A DNA stretch of 64,000 bases from Bolinopsis microptera (taxonomy: Eukaryota > Ctenophora > Tentaculata > Lobata > Bolinopsidae). Positions 61,601 through 64,000 of this stretch are shown here, piece by piece. A program made the translations under genes and the position numbers. Positions within the stretch are counted from its first letter, which is position 1, and each line of letters opens with the position of its first letter. The DNA lies in the NCBI RefSeq assembly GCF_026151205.1, contig NC_087079.1, positions 15,314,445-15,378,444 of the forward strand, in the 5' to 3' direction. The notes under the pieces are model-generated. The model was not told the origin of the DNA. It did no database searches and saw only the letters and a program-made list of their open reading frames with translations.

Positions 61601-62557
61601 GTTTTGATTGATCAATAAACTCTTAAAACTTATATCACTTGAAAAATCTGGTAAACTGTCTGTTTTAGTTTAGCCATGAAAAAGGGACCATTTAGGCTTG
61701 ACTTTTTTTCGTTATTTCCTTTTTGGATAATGCACAGTCGATAGGGAAAATTAAATTAAAGTTGTCCACTTCCAACATCTTTCACTATAACAGATGGGTA
61801 CACTCTCGTGGACAGACTACAAAGATCTGATTCTGACGGGCTACAACAACGCCCTGGCCTGGACCAAGGATCCTGGATACACTTCCGAGACAAACACTTT
61901 GGAGTGGCACATCGACATCTCCAATCACAAGTGAGACACTTTATATCAAAACGTCTCATAACCCAGTCTCATTCTTATTTCACTGATAAGTGAATGTGTA
62001 TCAGGAAATGATGGGTATCGAGGTAAGAGCTAGGAAAACAAGTTTGATTTGACCACACTCCAGCAGGTTGGTGATCATGTCCCCAGACGAGCAGACCAAG
62101 TACCTTGACTTTGACCTCCAAGTCGGAGGAGAGTGCACGACAGACATGTGTAGTAAGACTGTGACTAGAATTGCTTTCCAGGGATTCGCTGGACTGTCTG
62201 CTAAAGTCTACGATTTCTTGGTGGAAGATAGGTAATGTAGAGGGTAGAGAAGAATAACTTATTCTCTTGCGTTATTCTCTTCATTGATAGCTGCCTTCGT
62301 CAGTTGTGTTCACATTCACTAATACCAATATAAGTGAGCTCAATTAGAAAAGGTGAAAAGATCGATTTTTAAAATGTCTACTTTCGCACCCACCCTCAGA
62401 CATTACATTGAGCAGACAGGAACAACAGCTAACAGTGGAGGAGTTTACACTCTGACAGTAGCAGATGTGGAGGGGAAAGACAGAGCAACTATCCCAATAT
62501 CCATCACTGGAGCTGATAAACAGGAACATGTAGCTAACATCAAGATATACGTTATAG
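37700..62557 (+). CDS. Large secreted or membrane-attached multi-Ig-like protein, at least 36 exons, 3' end not in window
   Basis: I joined 36 exons with AG/GT (one AG/GC) ends; every phase matches, giving 1562 codons without a stop. Residues: signal peptide 1-18, Cys-rich link 19-47, then twelve Ig-like units at about 48-146, 147-238, 239-330, 331-437, 438-528, 529-567+791-841, 842-940, 941-1022, 1023-1126, 1127-1229, 1230-1314 and 1315-1362+1510-1562. Units show C...W...(Y/T)xC in their best copies, while several have lost one or both Cys. Nearly all introns between units are phase 1, the usual sign of exon shuffling; introns inside units vary in phase. The sixth and twelfth units are split by inserted modules. 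No membrane span is seen, so it is secreted or anchored by exons further right. Introns 4 and 22 hold antisense retroelements. I do not recognise the gene; adhesion or self/non-self recognition is only a guess. Confidence 0.85.
38134..38275. repeat. GC-richer minisatellite in intron 1 of the multi-Ig gene
   Basis: Begins as about five 11-bp units AGCTCAGCACC, then passes into about four ~24-bp units containing AGCACCAGCTCGGCACGAAA. The larger unit looks like a compound of the smaller one. Confidence 0.85.
40995..41500. repeat. Hairpin-forming minisatellite next to the exon 3 splice acceptor
   Basis: About 17 units with core ACTCCTGAATATTAAGGAGT, joined by AACTGTTAACTA, CTGTTAACTA or AACTA. 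Each core has 6-bp arms (ACTCCT/AGGAGT), so the array is a string of small hairpins. The last unit ends about 11 bases before the exon 3 acceptor (AAG|GAGTGACG at 41510/41511), and the acceptor itself resembles the unit's TTAAGGAGT end. Confidence 0.95.
41511..41982 (+). CDS. Multi-Ig gene exons 3-4: Ig-like unit 1
   Basis: Exon 3 (41511-41669) gives SVAYLYQGQKKEVKC and TAKWVGED; exon 4 (41845-41982) gives TTTLTLTVGDEDMKYSCKY. The order C-W-L-(D)MxYxC is a classical Ig fold with both Cys, split by a phase 1 intron. The exon 3 acceptor has almost no pyrimidine tract, only AT-rich repeat sequence before it. Confidence 0.85.
42028..45879 (-). mobile_element. Full-length R2/NeSL-like non-LTR retrotransposon in intron 4
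   Basis: About 3.85 kb, antisense to the host gene. The 5' part (45641-45879, plus-strand right end) is untranslated and holds repeated GTCAGCAGTCTTTCCA-like words. One long ORF follows (42182-45640), then about 150 bases of 3' UTR ending ...GGTTTGGTCTC without poly(A), as is common for elements with a restriction-like endonuclease. The 3' boundary is well fixed because a second copy starts at the same base (42028 and 45880). The 5' boundary is taken as the point where that second copy begins. No clear target duplication is seen. Confidence 0.85.
42182..45640 (-). CDS. Retrotransposon polyprotein: zinc finger, reverse transcriptase, CCHC and restriction-like endonuclease (1152 aa)
   Basis: Copies the element's RNA into DNA at a nicked target. 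Residues: C38-C41-H51-C55 zinc finger; Lys/Arg-rich stretch ~198-265; RT core with motif A Asp473 (WVDLMNAYGR), motif B QGDPLS 532-537 and motif C FADD 574-577; thumb region with PIKFLGHW ~645; CCHC knuckle C916-C919-H928-C932/933; then R1030-P-D1032...E1047 (IEL) of the PD-(D/E)XK-type endonuclease. This order, with a single ORF and a C-terminal endonuclease, is that of the R2/NeSL/CRE group rather than L1-like elements with an apurinic endonuclease. All key residues are present and there is no stop or frameshift, so the copy may be competent. The first Met is followed by a normal N-terminus; the frame is open about 22 codons further upstream without another Met. Confidence 0.93.
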   Translation of the reverse strand: MITGRGGRIDDLTSGEQTRQPGNETSEAEPPKDKPQVCEWCGKGFKQVAKHQWRCKLRPQDELRAAENTETEVDVGPAEGDRNCKSELKSSPESNHSATMTEACSASFSAKDKPPEQIELKDTLKLSLPQANKMNEWKGIDEDLSIAIGNIVKGKDPEKELKTMELTIYEYLADRYGQEERKPYLDKPNKEGPVTKTLRKKKKDTAREYREAVREGGVTSGGAKTVRAQYWRLVRIHNKSRREQLKKRKKKEKKKETQRFRRNPYDYSKRLLDEKISGEPTFGKEEADRYYPKEYMDRDRCHVFEKMAGIPDAKDPVYPFVCTVPTYEEFEKKIKTRRNGSSPGPNGVPYIVYKRCARLRELLYVCISKLWLSNSVPLQWRIGESILLPKTTDLSDPGKFRNITMTNTSGKVAMGMLADKMLDYMTTNKYIDTSVQKGFLRKMPGCIEHTQALMEELRDAKSKRRQVYAVWVDLMNAYGRVPHELIVFALRHYKFPEEVVQYIVKYYDELVVRVKTKKWKSEWFYYLIGLFQGDPLSVVLFLIAFNLLLDLLQVDRTLGYKPSFSSEPTTNRAFADDLTLLSDRLDKMKRLVGQMEEFLAWTRTMRAKPSKCIALGMKVVDNTYRSFDPEIIIANEKVAYLGDTPIKFLGHWIYVNLGQDETRELITTQLSGQLEKVDMAELSGPSKCWIYNHMLTSKVQWNIMIYNLPVSFIQTLEALCTRYLKKWLGVTTSISNSVLYRSKDHFGLSLKQISNLYKCLQVSKAYMLKTSVDPKVREVFEYRENTNRDKKRWDYTKELTNRERDLYFKELIGYVQTREGAGIGFGDQRRKKNKKEQLVEIIKSLKEEELLQTLYDKRVQGKFLTWENTMQLDTGWQSLLYTLSPELTKFHLNAIHDVASTPSNLQLWNYSSTNNCPLCGRQQCNLKHILTCCPVSLKQGRYNWRHDQVLRVIVQPIAEKLREINSATPKTEVKREWRKFVSGKGTYRKPEVRLTEEPHLLEEGNDWKLVFDEDERTRQFPQHIVNTALRPDVVIYSNTLRKVILIELTCGNEENFEDQRSRKEKRYEELMVEIETAGWEGYLFTVEVGCRGFYHHTLPRIFNFLNITRAKKKRALNTTAVVSLKGSYTIWLSRYNKTWSDNWQLAERPCPV
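45880..46384 (-). mobile_element. 5'-truncated second copy of the same retrotransposon, head-to-tail with the full copy
   Basis: Bases 45880-46384 match 42028-42532 at an offset of 3852 with no difference that I could see over 505 bp. This covers the 3' UTR and the last part of the endonuclease domain. The copy is cut at its 5' side (46384), as incomplete target-primed reverse transcription would leave it, and touches the 5' end of the full copy. The word TGTTAG occurs at its truncation point and also just left of the full copy (42018-42023). Confidence 0.93.
47450..47760. promoter_or_regulatory. Cluster of CCAAT and CACGTG boxes inside intron 4 (possible internal promoter)
   Basis: Within 310 bp there are at least five CCAAT/ATTGG words (GATTGGTTC, TGATTGGAT, GACCAATAAC, GGCCAATGAG, GCCAATCAGT) and several CACGTG or ACGTGAC words. 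The density is well above the surrounding AT-rich intron. It lies just upstream of exon 5 and could be an alternative promoter or enhancer. There is no direct proof. Confidence 0.25.
48058..48626 (+). CDS. Multi-Ig gene exons 5-7: Ig-like unit 2
   Basis: Exon 5 (48058-48139, phase 1 to 2) gives VAESTKRCEVSSDGDYFNK. Exon 6 (48309-48415, phase 2 to 1) gives FWGYTDK...DAGYAVSFADP. Exon 7 (48540-48626) gives WEQKLTYRCSASF. Together they hold C-W-YxC of an Ig domain. A longer frame also starts near exon 5 (48049), but only the acceptor GGATCAG|TACG keeps both the phase and the first Cys. Confidence 0.8.
48877..49279 (+). CDS. Multi-Ig gene exons 8-9: Ig-like unit 3 without the canonical cysteines
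   Basis: Exon 8 (48877-49018) gives AGEASTITLMLASVNPLAES and ends AAGGG|GTTTAT in phase 2. Exon 9 (49146-49279, acceptor CACTCCCAG) gives SLDSTAEKIWTISSEFKYP and YYQLYVA. Length, phases and strand-like alternation match the other units, but both expected Cys are replaced (Leu-Ala and Ser), so the disulfide is lost. Confidence 0.75.
49509..49958 (+). CDS. Multi-Ig gene exons 10-11: Ig-like unit 4
   Basis: Exon 10 (49509-49641, phase 1 to 2) gives KYVCFKGEDCDITITFSL. Exon 11 (49771-49958, phase 2 to 1) gives ICDFRTNN, KTVSWKYEDKK and ENTYKWTFHLQNNTQLSMDI. The central Trp is present. The late Cys is replaced by Trp, while extra Cys occur early, so disulfides may be rearranged. The donor CA|GTGCGT is weak but is the only one that keeps the frame. 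Confidence 0.75.
50591..50632 (+). other. tRNA-like remnant (possible SINE head) in intron 11
   Basis: TGGCCGTGTTGGTCTAAGG is followed at short range by GATTCGAGCC. The two words look like the A and B boxes of a tRNA-derived promoter with the middle deleted. Too short and too close together for a working tRNA gene. Weak call. Confidence 0.2.
50853..52183 (+). CDS. Multi-Ig gene exons 12-13: Ig-like unit 5, joined by a GC-AG intron
   Basis: Exon 12 (50853-50986) gives DLTVFDAFTQTVTYQFEIQG and ACYTLMTKDGEEDE, ending GACGAG|GCAAGT, a canonical GC donor. Exon 13 (52045-52183) gives QSEYSYTCVFEINGQTLKQK. Only the GC donor keeps the frame: a GT two bases further on forces a stop in exon 13. The first Cys is replaced by Phe, with a Cys further along. 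Confidence 0.78.
52519..52635 (+). CDS. Multi-Ig gene exon 14: first half of Ig-like unit 6
   Basis: Acceptor CTGTAATCAG, phase 1 to 1. Encodes VNVTGADVTMVCTAKDYQKE and VEVTWDC, that is, the Cys and Trp of a first Ig half. The matching second half is exon 20, some 2.7 kb and five exons later; the exons between are of a different kind. Confidence 0.8.
52879..55190 (+). CDS. Multi-Ig gene exons 15-19: inserted non-Ig block (apple/PAN-like piece plus unknown module, copy 1)
   Basis: Exons 52879-52980, 53200-53328, 53934-54174, 54858-54927 and 55064-55190. The block is phase 1 at both ends, so it can be added to or removed from the gene without a frameshift. Exons 15-16 give EWCEHASKNLKEKL...DACAANQ then ECTGVTKEV..KYYLMKG...WVSGTC, which recalls apple/PAN domains (A-xx-C, then CxGV, YxLxxG, W); tentative. 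Exons 17-19 give a ~145-residue module starting WISIIADCYQSAC, with LSWTKTPPT, RTWTISKTKTHITLKLG and FSYEFKDEPKC. The same module recurs in exons 33-35. I cannot name it. Confidence 0.75.
53470..53800. repeat. Diverged ~165-bp direct duplication in intron 16
   Basis: The segment with ATTATCTCGATA, ...TTTGATTATATTATATTACAT..., and TGAGAGTATTGAAACTTTGAAAGGTGCCGC occurs twice in tandem (about 53470-53630 and 53635-53795), with indels in the AT-rich middle. No coding content. Confidence 0.75.
55371..55523 (+). CDS. Multi-Ig gene exon 20: second half of Ig-like unit 6
   Basis: Phase 1 to 1. Encodes NLTRDTTCTCTFKFNDISIL and FKIYEA, matching the C-x-F...F/V-h-V ending shared by exons 4, 7, 22, 24, 27 and 31. 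It completes the Ig unit begun by exon 14 across the inserted block. Confidence 0.78.
55801..56209 (+). CDS. Multi-Ig gene exons 21-22: Ig-like unit 7
   Basis: Exon 21 (55801-55986) gives PACSFSVEYADLEGTVQWFF and KTEIYNIS. Exon 22 (56099-56209, acceptor CCTCCCACAG) gives ETSALVTCKFLFTNEPSI. The C-W-C frame is complete. Joined by a phase 1 intron; the next intron carries a retroelement remnant and a long palindrome. Confidence 0.8.
56242..56360. repeat. 59-bp near-perfect palindrome with a 1-base centre
   Basis: The left arm 56242-56300 and the right arm 56302-56360 are reverse complements except for two positions; the centre is the single base C at 56301. It begins ATTTCGCATT and turns at AAAGTATGGA. 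It lies in intron 22, 33 bases after exon 22. Confidence 0.97.
56700..57524 (-). pseudogene. ORF1-type protein of an L1-like non-LTR retrotransposon, with internal deletion and frameshift
   Basis: Antisense in intron 22. The first frame (57524 down to 56868, 218 codons) has an N-terminal region starting MADLDLESINYMWNEMF, a coiled coil (~75-125), and SRNLLIFGLPEE...RIGKKK, the start of the RRM-like domain of ORF1 proteins. The frame then breaks. The next frame (56899 down to the stop at 56705-56707) continues RNLRQSEKFKTVFLSPDRS, EQRKLRKDLVQDMKKRA and IYCADESNG, the usual C-terminal part. The short stretch normally between (a beta strand after RIGKKK) is missing, so the copy lost perhaps 40-60 bases and its frame. 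No endonuclease or RT follows. These ORF1 proteins bind element RNA. Confidence 0.82.
57784..58382 (+). CDS. Multi-Ig gene exons 23-24: Ig-like unit 8
   Basis: Exon 23 (57784-57896, phase 1 to 0) gives TKTLSYDCSIIGSDEDTKWTYY. Exon 24 (58250-58382, phase 0 to 1) gives DAPAWTEDSWGLTDYTLKCR. C-W-YxxKC is complete. A damaged second version of exon 23 occurs at about 63810-63930. Confidence 0.82.
58589..59583 (+). CDS. Multi-Ig gene exons 25-27: Ig-like unit 9
   Basis: Exon 25 (58589-58720) gives EGEQYIQVWMHGMSEISVQL and ends VCKG. Exon 26 (59143-59200) is only 58 bp and very acidic (DAEDKDFPPKDGKDDTSTAW). Exon 27 (59462-59583) gives IWDDVTCTYTFKFKNSDVSV and FKVDVYG. Phases 1-1-2-1. The short charged exon probably adds a loop. 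Confidence 0.75.
59780..60228 (+). CDS. Multi-Ig gene exons 28-29: Ig-like unit 10 lacking cysteines
   Basis: Exon 28 (59780-59908) gives GSPLEVALSTYGL and VEISWDIGG, with the central Trp but no Cys before it. Exon 29 (60049-60228) gives TSTLKVTAIPVEKHGSHKIT and STLQLFVIG. Strand pattern and phases agree with the other units; the disulfide pair is absent. Confidence 0.78.
60588..60987 (+). CDS. Multi-Ig gene exons 30-31: Ig-like unit 11
   Basis: Exon 30 (60588-60701) gives HPSVLQQKGTAVNLVCDC and ATISWDQEG. Exon 31 (60847-60987) gives STYTANFAEDTKVACKFAFH and FDVDVFG. Canonical Cys-Trp-Cys Ig layout split by a phase 1 intron; one of the clearest units. Confidence 0.83.
61163..61306 (+). CDS. 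Multi-Ig gene exon 32: first half of Ig-like unit 12
   Basis: Acceptor CTCCCTCTGTAG, phase 1 to 1. Encodes DVKSTLKVEFPITGL and ATKTWSFNDKK, a first Ig half with the central Trp and Phe in place of the first Cys. Its second half is exon 36, beyond three exons of another kind. Confidence 0.75.
61448..62231 (+). CDS. Multi-Ig gene exons 33-35: inserted non-Ig module, copy 2
   Basis: Exons 61448-61587, 61794-61930 and 62067-62231 (phases 1-0, 0-2, 2-2). They encode about 147 residues: YWKDVTECADVQCTTVFHFQ, LSWTDYKDL, LAWTKDPGYTSETNTLEWHI, YLDFDLQVGGEC and TVTRIAFQGF. The order W-xxx-C-xxxx-C, L-x-W, SW-K-P then T-x-TW/LEW-I, YxFxh-x-x-x-C, then hxF matches exons 17-19. Intron positions differ between the two copies, so the shared ancestor is old or introns moved. 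Fold not recognised. Confidence 0.75.
62400..62557 (+). CDS. Multi-Ig gene exon 36: second half of Ig-like unit 12
   Basis: Acceptor CCCACCCTCAG, phase 2 to 1. Encodes GGVYTLTVADVEGKDRATIP and HVANIKIYVIG, the same ending as exon 29 (STLQLFVIG). Cys absent. No further Ig exon is found to the right within the window, and no stop codon closes the protein. Confidence 0.75.
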
Positions 62558-63000
62558 GTAGGTCACAATAAGTACCATCATACAGGGTGTATCCCGTAAA
62601 GTGTGACTTTTAAAAGAAAGAATGAACTATTTTCTTATTTTAATGAAGGAGCAGTTGACAAAGACTTGTTGATCACAATGTGTAAATATGTAAGGAATCT
62701 GTGCATCCCAAGAAATGTCGTTACTCTTATATACGTTGTGTTGTACAGCTTATTGAGACGGCCTGCTGTGGGTACGTGGTTGTAAAAGATAAGGATTTCT
62801 TCGTAAACAGTAAAACCATAATCAATTACAAAGCCGGCTCACACGTACATTGTACAAGTACAACAATTTGCTGACTCGTGCTGTTTGAAAAGATACTGAT
62901 AACGTTTCAACTTAGACCGGCTTAGACCAAAATAATGAAAATAATTGATAAGAAGTGTCGAGTGGGTTAAAAAAAAAAACTTTTCGTTTTCCAATGGAAA
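62558..63000. other. Intron or intergenic stretch after exon 36
   Basis: No exon recognised. The short open frame at 62603-62785 has no family feature. If the gene continues, this is the start of intron 36. Confidence 0.4.
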
Positions 63001-64000
63001 ACTGTTACGTTTCATTTTGAACCTGGCTTTCACTGAATCAAGAAAAACTGAACCTTGAACAACAGTTTTTTCCCTTCAAACGCTTTCAAGTTTTGCTCAG
63101 TCCCTTGCACAAGCTGGGCCTCGGCCTAAAACACGATAAACCCGCCCTTGCCTTCTCAATTAACTGGATCCCTGAAGTCCCCTGGCCCAACACACAATTT
63201 CTTATACGTTTCCCCAAACGGTTCTCCATAAGAAGTTCGTAAAAACTCCAAAAGAATCGCCCCACAAAACCAACATCGCCCAAAATCTCCGGCCTTATTC
63301 AGTCCCTGTTGAAAGTTCTTAAGCGTCCGCAAATGTACCCCTTAAACTTTCCGTAAGGCCCTGGCCAAAATTCTTCCGGGAGTCTCCTTTTGCTCCCAGG
63401 TTGAAACAATCTCATTTCCACATGAAATTGGATACTTTCCCAAGTCCAAAATCTGCCATCGTAAAAGATTCAGCACAACAAGCTAGCAGCGCAGTAAGCG
63501 GTTGGTGAAATTATCAAGAGATAAAGAAAGTTGCGACCAACAAGAGCCTAAAATTTTTAAAACCGGGCAGTGGGAAGGTGTAATTTCCCGATAATTTTTT
63601 GTGTTTAATTTCCCTTCCGGAAAATTGGCGAATTTTTTGGTCGTGAACACATTATTTTTTTTTAAAAATTAAAAATGTTATCCTCTGATATTTTCTGAGA
63701 ACGGGGCTTGGGGTGTTGGAGTTATTGTGGTTTTTGACTTTCAAAACTTTTGAAATATTTTTTTTTAAAAAAACTTTCATCAACAAAAGGTTTATTTCCC
63801 CGTTTAAGGGAAAACTGGGTATTCTCGGCCCCCTTCCCCCAAAAACTCAAAGCCACGACTGTTTTCCCATTATTGGAAAAGTGACGAGGAACACGGAAAT
63901 TGGGACCCACTACAAAATCCTTTAAGCGTGATAATAGCAAATATACCAAAAATGTCGAAAAACCCTGTGCCCCCAATTTTCCCCCTTGGGCCCATGCCCA
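63001..64000. other. Insertion-riddled duplicate of 57.12-57.97 kb (probable low-quality or misassembled end)
   Basis: The stretch follows 57121-57970 in order: the antisense ORF1 N-terminal region, its 5' flank and multi-Ig exon 23. It carries an extra base every ten or so positions, mostly one more copy of a neighbouring base (GACGAGGACACG becomes GACGAGGAACACGG; CAAATCTGCC becomes CAAAATCTGCC). Reading frames are destroyed on both strands. The error style suggests poor base calls in one read rather than evolution. No gene should be called here. Confidence 0.85.

Noticed and set aside
63086..63976. Open frames in the last kilobase
   Set aside because: The sequence is an insertion-riddled duplicate of 57.12-57.97 kb, so frames there are meaningless.

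Overview
The window reads as nuclear DNA of an animal. It is AT-rich, its genes are split into many short exons with GT-AG introns, and most of the sequence is non-coding with minisatellites and transposon remains. I cannot name the species. A natriuretic-peptide-receptor-type guanylyl cyclase, a long immunoglobulin-like ectodomain gene and an R2-like retrotransposon with a restriction-like endonuclease together suggest a marine invertebrate or early-branching metazoan.

Layout. (1) 1-7581, minus strand: 18 exons of a receptor guanylyl cyclase. Every splice phase closes, giving 1052 codons: signal peptide, ANF-type ligand-binding region, one membrane span, pseudokinase (kinase homology) domain, coiled linker and most of the class III cyclase domain. 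The last exon(s) lie beyond the left edge. (2) 7582-20787: mostly unassigned DNA holding a decayed non-LTR reverse transcriptase tail (9480-9841), minisatellites, hairpins and a diverged tandem duplication (12.9-15.0 kb). (3) 20788-21327, minus strand: a signal-peptide exon plus an exon homologous to the first part of the cyclase receptor's ligand-binding region. It ends in the same phase as the receptor's own exon 1, and no continuation was found before the receptor, so it may be an alternative 5' cassette of the same gene. (4) 21.3-37.7 kb: mostly unassigned, with a 290-bp hAT-type non-autonomous element that has a perfect 8-bp target duplication, a second retrotransposon tail, a large 20-bp minisatellite and small palindromes.

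(5) 37700-62557, plus strand: one gene of at least 36 exons, whose phases I could join into 1562 codons. It has a signal peptide, a short Cys-rich segment and twelve Ig-like units, each usually split by an intron near its middle. Two of the twelve (the sixth and the twelfth) are each interrupted by an inserted block of other exons. The two blocks share a module I do not recognise. No membrane span or stop is seen, so the gene appears to continue or to be cut by an assembly problem.

(6) Two retroelements lie antisense inside this gene's introns. An intact 1152-residue R2/NeSL-like element (zinc finger, RT, CCHC and PD-(D/E)XK-type endonuclease) sits directly against an apparently identical 505-bp 5'-truncated second copy. 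An ORF1-only L1-type remnant lies in intron 22, next to a 59-bp near-perfect palindrome. (7) 63.0-64.0 kb: an insertion-riddled copy of 57.1-58.0 kb that looks like low-quality or misassembled sequence at the end of a contig.

I saw no rRNA, intact tRNA, CRISPR array or bacterial-type operon.
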